Source of the DNA: Actinomadura sp. KC216
GTDB taxonomy: Bacteria > Actinomycetota > Actinomycetes > Streptosporangiales > Streptosporangiaceae
Direction: 5' to 3'
NCBI RefSeq assembly: GCF_004348535.1
Contig: NZ_SMJX01000051.1
Location: 1-37,757, forward strand
Length of the DNA: 37,757 nt
The stretch's first letter is position 1; the number at the start of each line of letters is the position of its first letter. A program made the position numbers and the translations under genes. This document shows, one piece after another, positions 13,234-21,383 of the stretch. The notes beneath the pieces were generated by a model. It was not told where the DNA came from and did no database searches. It saw nothing but the letters and a program-made list of their open reading frames with translations.

Positions 13234-14774
13234 CCGTCTCCGAGGAGACGCCGCTGATCGGGCGGCAGGAGCCGACCATCCACGTCGTGCCGGAGTACGT
13301 GGCGACGTCGGGCGACGAAGCGGTGGCGCTCGCGGCCCAGGCCGGCCTCGACCTCGACCCCTGGCAGCGGCTCATCCTGCGCGACGGGCTGGGTGAGCGG
13401 GCGGACGGGTCCTGGGCGGCCTTCGAGGCGGCGATGATCGTCGCCCGCCAGAACGGGAAGGGCGGCGTCTTCGAGGCTCGCGTCCTGGCCGGTCTGTTCC
13501 TGCTGGACGAGCGGCTGATCCTCTACAGCGCGCACGAGTTCAAGACCGCGCAGGAGATGTTCCGCCGCATCGAGGACCTGATCTCCGGGACGGCCCAGTT
13601 CCGCAAGCGGGTCAAGCGGGTCGACCGGACGCGCGGCGAAGAGGGCGTCGAGCTGCTGCCGACGCCTCAGTGCCCGAAGGGGCAGCGGCTCCGGTTCGTC
13701 GCCAGGAGCACGGGGTCGGGCCGCGGGTTCACCGGCCACTGCAACATCTGGGACGAGAGCCAGCACCTGTCCAATGCCAGCGTGGACGCGCTCATGCCGA
13801 CCATGTCGGCCATCCCGAACCCGCAGCTGTGGTACGGCGGCAGCGCCCCGGACAAGGACCTGGCCCCCTGCGAGCAGATCACCCGCGTCAGGACCCGGGC
13901 GCTGTCGGATAAGCCCGGCCGTCTGGCGTACTTTGAGTGGTCCGCCGAGCTGCACACGCCGGAGTGCGAGCGTGACTGCACCGAACATGACGACCCCGAC
14001 AGCCCTCTGACCTGGGCAAAGACGAACCCTGGCCTGGGGATCCGGCTGTCGGTGGAGCACATCGCCAACGAGCGGGACTCGATGAGCGAGCGCGGGTTCG
14101 CCCGCGAGCGTCTGTCGGTCGGCAACTACCCCACCGTCGGCGGCGGCTGGAAGGTCATCCCTCAGCCGGCCTTCGAGGCGGTCGCCGACGAGACGTCTCG
14201 CCCGCTCGACCCGGTCGCGTTCACCGTCGAGGTCGCTCCGGACCGGCAGGCCGCGGCAATCGCGGTGGCGGGCCTACGCGAGGACGGCCTGCTGCATACG
14301 GAGGTCGTCGCCTACCAGCCGGGCACCTCGTGGGCGCCGGGCAGGCTCGCGCAGCTGGTGGCCAAGTGGCGGCCGTGCGTGGTGGCGATCGCTCCGGCCG
14401 GGCCCACCGGCAGCTTGGCGCCGGACATCAACGACGCCCTGGAGGAGCTGGACGAGGACGTCCGGATGGAGCTGACGCTCATCAAGGGCCGCGACTCCGG
14501 GGCGGCGTGCGGCGGCCTGTACGACGCGATCGTGCGGCCGAGGAACGCGCCGCCGGACTGGACGCCGAGCGTGCGCATCCGACCGCACCCGGCGCTCACG
14601 GCGGCCGTGGCGGGCGCGAGCAGGCGCTATCTCGGCGACGCGTGGGTGTGGGACCGGCGGGCCGCCTCGGTCGACCCGTCCCCGCTCATCGCGGTCACCC
14701 TCGCCCGCTGGGCCTTCCTGACCCGTCCGCCCGAAGAGGACGAGCCCGCGCAGCCGTGGGCCGTGTATGTGTGA
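13230..14774 (+). CDS. Terminase large subunit, HK97-type
   Basis: A 514-residue packaging ATPase/nuclease starting at GTG 13230. The ATPase domain shows DPWQRLIL, the Walker A-like VARQNGKG (residues 71-78) and Walker B NIWDESQ (Asp175, Glu176), followed by the SAPDKD coupling region. The nuclease half begins near VAFTVEVAPDRQAAAIAVAG. Where relatives usually show an acid in a V-x-D-P-A-G-P motif, this protein has VVAIAPAGPTGS with Ala388. It threads DNA into the procapsid through the portal and cuts the concatemer, together with the HNH and small subunit. The C-terminal tail is acidic, ending PWAVYV. An antisense gene lies between it and the portal. Confidence 0.93.
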   Translation: MTVSEETPLIGRQEPTIHVVPEYVATSGDEAVALAAQAGLDLDPWQRLILRDGLGERADGSWAAFEAAMIVARQNGKGGVFEARVLAGLFLLDERLILYSAHEFKTAQEMFRRIEDLISGTAQFRKRVKRVDRTRGEEGVELLPTPQCPKGQRLRFVARSTGSGRGFTGHCNIWDESQHLSNASVDALMPTMSAIPNPQLWYGGSAPDKDLAPCEQITRVRTRALSDKPGRLAYFEWSAELHTPECERDCTEHDDPDSPLTWAKTNPGLGIRLSVEHIANERDSMSERGFARERLSVGNYPTVGGGWKVIPQPAFEAVADETSRPLDPVAFTVEVAPDRQAAAIAVAGLREDGLLHTEVVAYQPGTSWAPGRLAQLVAKWRPCVVAIAPAGPTGSLAPDINDALEELDEDVRMELTLIKGRDSGAACGGLYDAIVRPRNAPPDWTPSVRIRPHPALTAAVAGASRRYLGDAWVWDRRAASVDPSPLIAVTLARWAFLTRPPEEDEPAQPWAVYV

Positions 14775-14793
14775 CTCCCAGACGGCGTCGTAG

Positions 14794-15441
14794 TTAGGGG
14801 GCTGCTTGTTCGTCGTACGTGTAGGCAGTCTCTCCCAGCAGGGTTGTGAGGGTCTCCATCGCTTGAGAAGCCATGCCGCGGATCAAGCGGATATCTGTCG
14901 AACTGACACGCTGGCTTTCTTGCAATTCGACATCCCTTCCTGCGTCTTCGATAGGCATAAGGCGTACCAGGAGCCGCGTTGTGTCGACCAGGGCTGGCCA
15001 GCCCCAGAGGTTTGTCTCCTCGGCAATGCGTCTGGCCATGTAGGGGCCATACTGCCGAAAACCGAAAGCGTGCGCGGTCGCGGTGAGGGCACGATGCAGT
15101 TTGGTGACCCGAGAGGCCGCAGAGAAATCCAACCGGTTCTCTCGCATAATTGAGAGGACTTCCTTGAGTACCTGCCGCGCCTTGGCCGCCGTTTCAGCGC
15201 TCACGGGCGTGTCTGTCTCTGGCGCTACCGGTCTCCTCGCCTCTGCTTGCGCCTCTTCTAGAGCTTCCTGCGCCTCCTCGACGCGCTCGGCGAGTTCGAC
15301 GTTCACGCCCATCGCGTCGATCGTCCTCGCTCGCTGGAAGGCGTCGCGGATCTGATCCCGGAAGACAAAGACGGCGATCACGAAGACGAGCGGCCAGACC
15401 AACGCCTTCACGAATTCCAGGATGAGCTTGGCGATCTCCAC
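14794..15441 (-). CDS. Antisense membrane-anchored coiled-coil protein (moron)
   Basis: A 215-residue protein from GTG 15441 behind GGGGAA. Residues 10-28 are one hydrophobic segment (FVKALVWPLVFVIAVFVF). A coiled coil follows at 48-70 (ELAERVEEAQEALEEAQAE), then a helical soluble domain (85-205) with FGFRQYGPYMARRIAEETN and ETLTTLLGETAYTY. Topology suggests an N-terminal anchor with the bulk in the cytoplasm. It lies opposite to all structural genes between terminase and portal, and its base use is less biased, typical of a moron expressed from the prophage. Superinfection exclusion or another lysogen function is plausible; no family is recognised. Confidence 0.7.
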   Translation of the reverse strand: MEIAKLILEFVKALVWPLVFVIAVFVFRDQIRDAFQRARTIDAMGVNVELAERVEEAQEALEEAQAEARRPVAPETDTPVSAETAAKARQVLKEVLSIMRENRLDFSAASRVTKLHRALTATAHAFGFRQYGPYMARRIAEETNLWGWPALVDTTRLLVRLMPIEDAGRDVELQESQRVSSTDIRLIRGMASQAMETLTTLLGETAYTYDEQAAP

Positions 15442-15555
15442 GCGGTTCCCCTCGATTCGCGTGCCGGGTCGACGACGCTACTGAGACCTCACGCCCAGCG
15501 GACCGGTTCCGCTCGCTCGTGACCAGATCGCAGCCCACGCGGGTGAGGAGGCGAA

Positions 15556-15594
15556 GTGACGACTGCCGTGGAGCCCTGGGCGGTGGACGGATGA
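15556..15594 (+). other. 12-codon ORF resembling the terminase C-terminus
   Basis: GTG 15556 with GAGGAGG upstream reads VTTAVEPWAVDG and stops in ATGA overlap with the portal start. The terminase ends EPAQPWAVYV. The shared PWAV and the nucleotide match over CCxTGGGCxGTG suggest this is the terminase's former 3' end, still coupled to the portal gene after the antisense gene entered. The peptide itself need not be functional. Confidence 0.35.
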
Positions 15595-16982
15595 GCGTCT
15601 TCGGGCGCCTGTTCAAGCGCGGCGAGCGGTCGATCACCACGCTGGAGGACTACGCCAACGCGCTCAACGAGTTCGTCTACAACGGACACGTCTATGGCCT
15701 GACAGGCGCGAACGTCCAGCTATCCCAGAACGGCGCGCCGGTCGAGTCGATCGCGGCGGACTTTGTCGAGTATGCGACACGCGCCTACGGAGCGAATGGT
15801 GTGGTGTTCGCCTGCATGGCGGTCCGGCAGCTCGTCTTCTCCGCGGTGCGGTTCCAGTACCAGCAGATGCGCGGCGGACGGCCCGGCAACCTGTTCGGCG
15901 ACGCGTCGCTGGCGCTACTGGAGCGGCCATGGGTAGGTGGCACCACGCAGGACCTGCTGTCGCGGATGATCCAGGACGCCGACCTGGCCGGCAACTCGTA
16001 CTGGACGACGTTCGACGGCGAGATGGTGCGCCTCCGCCCGGACTGGGTGGACATCATCCTGGAGCCGCGGATCTTCCGCGACGGCATCCTCGGCTACCGC
16101 AAGGTCGGCTACCTGTACACCGAGGGCGGCTACCGGCCGGGCGGCGGCGACTCGATCCCGCTGCTGGTGGACGAGGTCGCCCACTTCGCCCCGATGCCGG
16201 ACCCGCTGGCGACCTACCGCGGGATGAGCTGGCTCACGCCGGTCCTGCGAGAGATCCGCAACGACGGCGCGATGAGCGACCACAAGGGCCGCTTCCTGGC
16301 CAACGCGGCGACGCCGAACCTGGTCGTCCGGCTGGACTCGGCGATCAAGCGGGAGGACTTCGAGCGGTTCAAGGCCGCGATGGACGCCGAGCACAAGGGC
16401 TTCCGAAACGCCTACAAGACCTTGTACTTGGGTGGCGGGGCTGACGTCACCGTGGTCGGCAAGGACTTCAAGGAGCTGGACTTCAAAGCCGTCCAGGGGG
16501 CGGGCGAGACCCGCATCGCGGCCGCGGCCGGAGTCCCGCCCGTAATCGTCGGCCTCTCCGAGGGCCTCCAGGGCAGCTCCCTGAACCAGGGCAACTACGG
16601 GCAGGCGCGCCGACGTCTCGCCGACGGAACCATGCATCCGCTCTGGGCTTCGGCGGCCGGCTCGATGGACCCGCTGCTGCGCGTCCCGCCCGGCGCACGC
16701 GCCTGGTACGACGCCCGCGACGTGCCATTTCTTCGCGAGGACCGCAAGGACGCCGCCGACATCCAGTACCGCAAGGCAGCCACGATCCGGCATCTCACGG
16801 ACGCCGGCTTCGATCCCGACTTCGTGATCGAGGCGGTCGAGTCGGAGGACATGGCTCTGCTGCGCGGCCGCCACACCGGCCTGTTCTCCGTGCAGCTCCA
16901 GCCGCCCGGCAGCGGCCAGCCCACCGACCAGACCGATCCGCAAGAACAGCCCGCGCTTGAGGCCGGGACGGAGGCGACGTGA
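15591..16982 (+). CDS. Portal protein, HK97 family
   Basis: A 463-residue protein from ATG 15591. It has the characteristic portal features: a leading SVFGRLFKRG, VVFACMAVRQLVFSAVRFQYQ, LLSRMIQDADLAGNSYWT, a VAHFAPMPDPLATYRGMSWL segment, GRFLANAATPNLVVRLD, and the late GVPPVIVGLSEGLQGSSLNQGNY motif typical of HK97 gp3-like portals. Twelve copies form the ring at one capsid vertex through which the terminase pumps DNA. The C-terminal tail is Pro/Gln/Glu-rich. Its stop overlaps the protease start (GTGA). An upstream in-frame start near 15519 is rejected because the domain begins at MSVFG and the 12-codon ORF overlaps there. Confidence 0.93.
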   Translation: MSVFGRLFKRGERSITTLEDYANALNEFVYNGHVYGLTGANVQLSQNGAPVESIAADFVEYATRAYGANGVVFACMAVRQLVFSAVRFQYQQMRGGRPGNLFGDASLALLERPWVGGTTQDLLSRMIQDADLAGNSYWTTFDGEMVRLRPDWVDIILEPRIFRDGILGYRKVGYLYTEGGYRPGGGDSIPLLVDEVAHFAPMPDPLATYRGMSWLTPVLREIRNDGAMSDHKGRFLANAATPNLVVRLDSAIKREDFERFKAAMDAEHKGFRNAYKTLYLGGGADVTVVGKDFKELDFKAVQGAGETRIAAAAGVPPVIVGLSEGLQGSSLNQGNYGQARRRLADGTMHPLWASAAGSMDPLLRVPPGARAWYDARDVPFLREDRKDAADIQYRKAATIRHLTDAGFDPDFVIEAVESEDMALLRGRHTGLFSVQLQPPGSGQPTDQTDPQEQPALEAGTEAT

Positions 16983-17935
16983 TCGCAAAAGACGACCTGC
17001 TGCGCTCGGTGCCGTTCGAGCAGCGCGACGGCGAGGGCGAGGGCGACGGCCTGACGCTGGACGGCTACGCCGCGGTGTTCGGCCAGCCCACGGAGATCGA
17101 CAGCTGGGAAGGCACCTTCACCGAGGTGATCCGCAAGGGCGCCTTCCGCAAATCGATCCGCGAGCGCACCCCGGTGATGCAGTTCGACCACGGCAGGCAC
17201 CCGCTCGTCGGCAGCATCCCCATCGGCGCGATCACCGATCTGCGTGAGGACGATCAGGGCCTGTACGTCTCGGCGCGCCTGTCGGACAACTGGCTGATCG
17301 AGCCGGTCCGGGACGCGATCCGCGACGGCTCGGTGGACGGCATGAGCTTCCGGTTCAGCGTCGTGCGCGACGAGTGGCGCGACAAGGACGGCAAGCTCGT
17401 CAAGCCGGACGAGCTGGCGCACCTGCTGTGGGACCCGGGCGACCGCGGGCCGCTGGAGCGCACGCTCATCGAGCTGAAGGTCCGCGAGCTCGGCCCCGTG
17501 GTCTTCCCCGCCTACGAGGGGACCAGCGTGGGCGTGCGGGCTGCCACCCTGGCCGCCGAGATTCGCTCCGACGACCACCTGCGCCGCGAGGTGCGGGCCG
17601 CGCTGGCTCGCCAGGCGCCCGCGCCGCCCACCACCGACCAGGACCTGGACGACCCGGCCATGCGCCGCGAGGTCGCCAGGGCGCTCCTGTTCGGTGCCGA
17701 CCCCAAGACTCCGGACGCGCCGCCCGAAGGGCACCCGTCCGTCCCGCAAGCCCGCTCCGCCGGCGCGCCGACCGCCCCCGCAATCGGGGACGGTCACCCG
17801 CCGCAGAGCACCGACGCGCCGCCCCTCGATGGGCACCCGCCGGTAGATCCATCGACGTCAGACCGGCTCCGCTCGCAGATCCGCGAGATCAGCGGGCTCA
17901 TGGCCGAGCGTCTGGCCGCCATCGAGGAGAGATGA
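16979..17935 (+). CDS. Prohead protease, HK97 family, with long C-terminal tail
   Basis: A 318-residue protein from GTG 16979. The protease domain (about 20-190) has LDGYAAVFGQPTEIDSWEG, VIRKGAFRKSI, the catalytic His in MQFDHGRHPLVG (His71) and the serine in GSVDGMSFRFSV (Ser123), then RTLIELKVRELGPVVFPAY. It cleaves the capsid delta domain during maturation. After residue 200 a Pro-rich low-complexity extension with repeated GHPP-like units (EGHPSVP, DGHPPQS, DGHPPVD) leads to a terminal helix (LRSQIREISGLMAERLAAIEER) that could serve in scaffolding. ATGA overlap with the capsid gene. The extension is longer than in minimal gp4 proteins of around 200-225 residues. Confidence 0.9.
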   Translation: MIAKDDLLRSVPFEQRDGEGEGDGLTLDGYAAVFGQPTEIDSWEGTFTEVIRKGAFRKSIRERTPVMQFDHGRHPLVGSIPIGAITDLREDDQGLYVSARLSDNWLIEPVRDAIRDGSVDGMSFRFSVVRDEWRDKDGKLVKPDELAHLLWDPGDRGPLERTLIELKVRELGPVVFPAYEGTSVGVRAATLAAEIRSDDHLRREVRAALARQAPAPPTTDQDLDDPAMRREVARALLFGADPKTPDAPPEGHPSVPQARSAGAPTAPAIGDGHPPQSTDAPPLDGHPPVDPSTSDRLRSQIREISGLMAERLAAIEER

Positions 17936-19422
17936 TGGAGCTGTCGCATTCGCAGGCCGTGATCCGCCTGCGCGACATCCAGGCCGAACTGGAGCGCCTG
18001 GGAGAAAAGGAAGACCTCACCGTCGAGGACGAGCAGCTGTTCGACGAGCTGACTCGCGAATTCGCCGAGGTCGATGACCACCGGCGGCAGATGGAGCGCC
18101 GCTCGGCACTGGAGCGGGTCCGCTCCGCGACCAAGGCCGTGGACCGTGGTCCGGCCGCCCTGAAGGTCGAGCGCGGCACCCCGGTGAACAAGGCCGACGG
18201 GTACGACCTGGACCCGATCCTGAACCCCGACAGCGTCGAGGACCGCCGGTTCCGCAACCCGTGGGACATCAGCGAGGTCCGGCAGTGGGGCCGCGACCCC
18301 GATGAGGTCAACCAGGAGCTGGCCGCCCGCGCCCTGTGCGCGATCGAGAAGATGCCCGGCGCCAACGACCAGATCCGCGAGTCGGGCACGCGGATTCTGG
18401 AGCGGTGGGACGACCGCAACGCCTACATCGCCCGGCTGATCCTGCACACCTCCAGCCCGGCGTACATGCGGGCGTGGTGCAAGAAGGCGCGCGACCCGCA
18501 GGGCGCCGACCTGACCTACGAGGAGCGCATCGCCTGGCAGCAGGCCGAAGCGTTCCGGGCGATGTCCCTGACGGACTCGGCGGGCGGCTACCTGGTGCCG
18601 TTCCAACTGGACCCGACTGTCATCATCTCCGGCGACATCTCCGTCTCGGAGATCCGCCGAGTCGCCAGGCAGGTGATCGCCACCGGGGACGTCTGGAACG
18701 GTGTCTCCTCGGGCGCGGTGTCCTGGAGCTGGGACGCCGAGGCGTCGGAGGTGTCCGACGACTCCACGACCTTCGCCCAGCCGTCCATCCCGATCTACAC
18801 CGCCCGCGGGTTCGTGCCGATCTCGATGGAGGCGCTGGCCGACGAGGCCAACGTCACCGCGACCGTGGCCGAGCTGTTGGCCGAAGGCCGCACCGACCTG
18901 GAGGCGGCGGCCTTCGTCACCGGCTCGGGCGTCGGCCAGCCGACCGGCATCGTCACCGCGCTGACCGGCACGGCCAGTGAGCTGACGGCGGCGGGCGTCG
19001 CCAGCTTCGTGCTGGACGACCTGTACGACGTCCATGGCGCACTGGGGGCCCGGTACCGCCGGATGGCCTCGTGGCTGGGCAACACGCTCATCTACAACCT
19101 GATCCGGCAGTTCGACACCTCGGGCGGCGGCGGGTTCTGGACCAACCTGGGCAACGGCACGCCGGAGCTGCTGCTCGGGCGCCAGGCCCTGGAGGCCGAG
19201 GACATGGCGGGCGCCCTGACCACCGGGAACAAGATCCTGGTCTTCGGCGACTTCCGCAACTACGTCATCGCCGACCGCGTCGGCATGACGGTCGAGTTCA
19301 TCCCGCACCTGTTCCACACGGCCAACAACCGGCCGAGCGGACAGCGCGGCTGGTTCGCCTCCTACCGGACCGGGGCCGACAGCGTGAACGACGGCGCCTT
19401 CCGGATGCTCAAGACCGGCTGA
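17932..19422 (+). CDS. Major capsid protein, HK97 fold
   Basis: A 496-residue protein. ATG 17932 overlaps the protease stop (ATGA); ATG 17935 is an equal alternative. Residues 1-60 are a coiled-coil delta domain (RLRDIQAELERLGEKEDLTVE) that acts as internal scaffold and would be cut by the protease. The HK97 core begins near MSLTDSAGGYLVPFQLDPT and shows FVPISMEALADEAN, a GSGVGQPTGI turn, LDDLYDVHGALGARYRR, and a closing GDFRNYVIADRVGMTVE region. A strong hairpin follows the stop, probably lowering transcription of downstream genes relative to the capsid. Confidence 0.93.
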   Translation: MMELSHSQAVIRLRDIQAELERLGEKEDLTVEDEQLFDELTREFAEVDDHRRQMERRSALERVRSATKAVDRGPAALKVERGTPVNKADGYDLDPILNPDSVEDRRFRNPWDISEVRQWGRDPDEVNQELAARALCAIEKMPGANDQIRESGTRILERWDDRNAYIARLILHTSSPAYMRAWCKKARDPQGADLTYEERIAWQQAEAFRAMSLTDSAGGYLVPFQLDPTVIISGDISVSEIRRVARQVIATGDVWNGVSSGAVSWSWDAEASEVSDDSTTFAQPSIPIYTARGFVPISMEALADEANVTATVAELLAEGRTDLEAAAFVTGSGVGQPTGIVTALTGTASELTAAGVASFVLDDLYDVHGALGARYRRMASWLGNTLIYNLIRQFDTSGGGGFWTNLGNGTPELLLGRQALEAEDMAGALTTGNKILVFGDFRNYVIADRVGMTVEFIPHLFHTANNRPSGQRGWFASYRTGADSVNDGAFRMLKTG

Positions 19423-19426
19423 TACG

Positions 19427-19467
19427 CGGACCGGCGGCCGCAGCGCACGAGCCCGGCCGCCGGTCCG
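19427..19467 (+). terminator. Strong hairpin after capsid gene
   Basis: CGGACCGGCGGCCG (19427-19440) and its exact reverse complement (19454-19467) form a 14-base stem with a 13-base loop, four bases after the capsid stop. No T-run. It lies inside the late operon, so partial termination or mRNA 3'-end protection is more likely than complete termination. Confidence 0.6.
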
Positions 19468-19483
19468 ACCAACGAATGGAGTC

Positions 19484-19825
19484 ATGCCGATGGGCAAGAT
19501 TTACCGCGCCAAGAAGGCCGTCGCCTTCGCCCGGCCCGGGGGCGGCAACCGGATCATCCCCGCCGACAAAATCGTCAGGGACGACGACCCGATCCTGACC
19601 GGCCGCCGCGACCTGCTGGCCGACGAGTCGCTGTTCGAGCCGCTGGACGACTATCTCGACCGTGAAGTCGAGCAGGCCACGGCCGACCCGGGCGAGAAAC
19701 GAGCCGTGACCCGTGCTCGCAGGCCGCGGGCCGCCAAGTTGGACGCGTCGAACAAGACGCCGGAGGCGGGCCCCAAGGAGGCCGCCGCGACGGCCCGTGC
19801 CAGCGACAAGGAGGGGGCGAAGTGA
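19484..19825 (+). CDS. Small head-region protein with Lys/Ala-rich tail
   Basis: A 113-residue protein from ATG 19484 with GGAG four to five bases upstream. Residues 1-60 look folded (KIYRAKKAVAFARPGGGNR, IVRDDDPILTGRRDLLADES). The remainder is a charged, disordered tail (RARRPRAAKLDASNK). Position directly after the capsid matches small head or connector proteins in actinophages, often of unknown function. GTGA overlap with the next gene. Confidence 0.6.
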   Translation: MPMGKIYRAKKAVAFARPGGGNRIIPADKIVRDDDPILTGRRDLLADESLFEPLDDYLDREVEQATADPGEKRAVTRARRPRAAKLDASNKTPEAGPKEAAATARASDKEGAK

Positions 19826-20223
19826 GGCGCACGACCTACAACAACGTCCGGGCGGCCCAGGCGCTGGCACCCAGCACGGCCCGCACGGACGGCGCCGTCA
19901 ACGGGGCGACCATCGACCGGTTCGTCAACGACGTCTACTACCGGTCCGTCACCTTCGTGATCAATGCGGGCACGGTTACCGACGGCACGCACACCGTCGC
20001 CGTGGAGGACTCCGACAACGGCAGCGTCTGGGGTGCCGCCGCCGCCGCGGATGTCCAGGGCACCGCGCCCGCCGTCGGGACCGCCAATGACGAGCGCGCT
20101 CACGAGGTCGGCTACGTCGGCCCGAAACGGTACGTACGGATCACGCTGACCACGGCGGGGGCGACGACCGGCGGCCTGATCGACGCCGTGGCGATCCTGG
20201 GCGTCCAGCCGGTGAAGCGCTGA
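19822..20223 (+). CDS. Virion structural protein, beta-rich (decoration candidate)
   Basis: A 133-residue protein from GTG 19822. The sequence is beta-rich with repeated Thr/Val strands: YYRSVTFVINAGTVTDGTHT, VAVEDSDNGSVWGAAAAAD, RYVRITLTTAGATTGGL. This pattern (T-x-T-V-x-V-E-x-S-D-N-G, then Y-V-x-I-T-L) occurs in small actinophage structural proteins encoded just after the capsid and may represent a capsid decoration or head-tail protein. No catalytic motif. Five bases separate it from the connector gene. Confidence 0.55.
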   Translation: MRRTTYNNVRAAQALAPSTARTDGAVNGATIDRFVNDVYYRSVTFVINAGTVTDGTHTVAVEDSDNGSVWGAAAAADVQGTAPAVGTANDERAHEVGYVGPKRYVRITLTTAGATTGGLIDAVAILGVQPVKR

Positions 20224-20227
20224 CTCC

Positions 20228-20815
20228 GTGCTGACCACTGTCCCGGCCGACTGGATCACCGTCGCCGAGGTCAAGGCGCACATGGACAAGACCTCGACGG
20301 CGGACGATGCCGAGCTGGCGGGCTTCGTCAGCGCCGCGTGCGAGGCGATCCGGGAGCGGATCGGCGAGGTCTCCGAGGTCACGGCCGTGGTGGAGGCGCG
20401 CTCGTGGACGGACGTGATCGTGCTGGAGCACAAGCCGGTCGTCTCGATCACCAAGGTCGAGCGGCTGCCCGGCCTGGAGCTCGTCCCCGAGGGCGACCGG
20501 GGCACCGGCGCCGACGGATGGCTGATGCTCCAGCCGGGCGCCGGGGTCCTGACGCACACCTCCCGCTTCCCCGGCGAGGTCCGCGTCACCTACCAGGCCG
20601 GCAGGGATCCACTGCCCGGAAACGTTCGCCTCGCCGGACTGGAGCTGGCCGCGCACCTGTGGCGCGCCTCCCAGCTCAACGCAGGCGGCGGCCGTCCCGC
20701 GATCGCCGACAACGAGCAGCCGATCATCCCTGGCATCGCCTACGCCTTGCCGATCCGCGTCCGAGAGCTGCTCGGCCTCGGCAACAACCCCACCTCGGAG
20801 GTGCTGATCGGATGA
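20228..20815 (+). CDS. Head-tail connector, gp6-like
   Basis: A 195-residue protein from GTG 20228. The N-terminal half WITVAEVKAHMDKTSTADDAELAGFVSAACEAI is the typical alpha-helical opening of gp6-like connectors: a two-helix unit with a D-D-A-E-L-x-x-F pattern. A beta insertion (SWTDVIVLEHKPVVSITKVERL) and a C-terminal helix (LAGLELAAHLWRASQ) complete the fold. It docks below the portal ring as a ring of subunits and closes the DNA exit. ATGA overlap with the next gene. Confidence 0.75.
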   Translation: MLTTVPADWITVAEVKAHMDKTSTADDAELAGFVSAACEAIRERIGEVSEVTAVVEARSWTDVIVLEHKPVVSITKVERLPGLELVPEGDRGTGADGWLMLQPGAGVLTHTSRFPGEVRVTYQAGRDPLPGNVRLAGLELAAHLWRASQLNAGGGRPAIADNEQPIIPGIAYALPIRVRELLGLGNNPTSEVLIG

Positions 20816-21087
20816 GCCTGGACGAGCGGATCACAGGCAAGGACGCTCCCCCGCCCGCGCCGCGGCCTCGTCAGGTGCCGCGTGAGGCCGTGCCCGTGGC
20901 GGGGCACACGGCGCTGACGGTGCAGCCGGGGCAGACGCTCATCGTGACGTTGCCGGAGGCGCTCAGCGCCGAGCACACCGCGAGCGTCGGCAAGGAGCTG
21001 CAGGAGCGGTTGCCGGGCGTCGAGGTCCTCGTCCTCGCCGGCGTCCAGCAGATCGCCGTGTACGACCCCGGCACGGAGGTGCAGTGA
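20812..21087 (+). CDS. Hypothetical small late protein
   Basis: A 91-residue protein from ATG 20812 (ATGA overlap). The first 30 residues are Pro/Arg-rich and probably disordered. The rest is one small alpha/beta domain: TALTVQPGQTLIVTLPEAL, SVGKELQERLPGVEVLVLAGVQQIAVY. It is encoded between connector and neck genes; a head-tail joining role is possible from position only. Confidence 0.5.
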   Translation: MSLDERITGKDAPPPAPRPRQVPREAVPVAGHTALTVQPGQTLIVTLPEALSAEHTASVGKELQERLPGVEVLVLAGVQQIAVYDPGTEVQ

Positions 21088-21383
21088 TGGGGACGTTCTG
21101 CAGCTGGGCGCTCCCAGCACGGGAACTGACCGGGGACGAACAGGCGGCGCTGACCGTGTGGCTGAGGGAGCACGGCATCGAGCCGGGCTCGGTCGCGGCC
21201 GGATGCGTCGCCGTCATGGCCGGTAAGGACGGCTCGGAGCTGCATGTCACCGAATTCGTGACCGGCGAGGACGGCGGGCCCGTCGTGGACTATGCGGCCA
21301 ACCGGGTGGTCACCCGACCGCGGATCGTGCCGCTGGCCACCGAACCGCCGTTTCCGGACGACAAGAAGCAGAGCCCGGCGTGA
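21087..21383 (+). CDS. Hypothetical small late protein
   Basis: A 98-residue protein from ATG 21087; GTG 21084, one codon earlier, would give a four-base overlap instead of one. It reads as a compact alpha/beta domain (DEQAALTVWLREHGIEPGSVAAG, LHVTEFVTGEDGGPVVDYA) with a basic/proline end. The HVTEFV and NRVVTRPRIVPL strands resemble small proteins seen at this place in actinophage head-tail modules. Unknown function. Confidence 0.5.
   Translation: MGTFCSWALPARELTGDEQAALTVWLREHGIEPGSVAAGCVAVMAGKDGSELHVTEFVTGEDGGPVVDYAANRVVTRPRIVPLATEPPFPDDKKQSPA

Noticed and set aside
17794..19497. Long minus-strand frame opposite the capsid gene
   Set aside because: Antisense shadow of a clear HK97-fold capsid protein.
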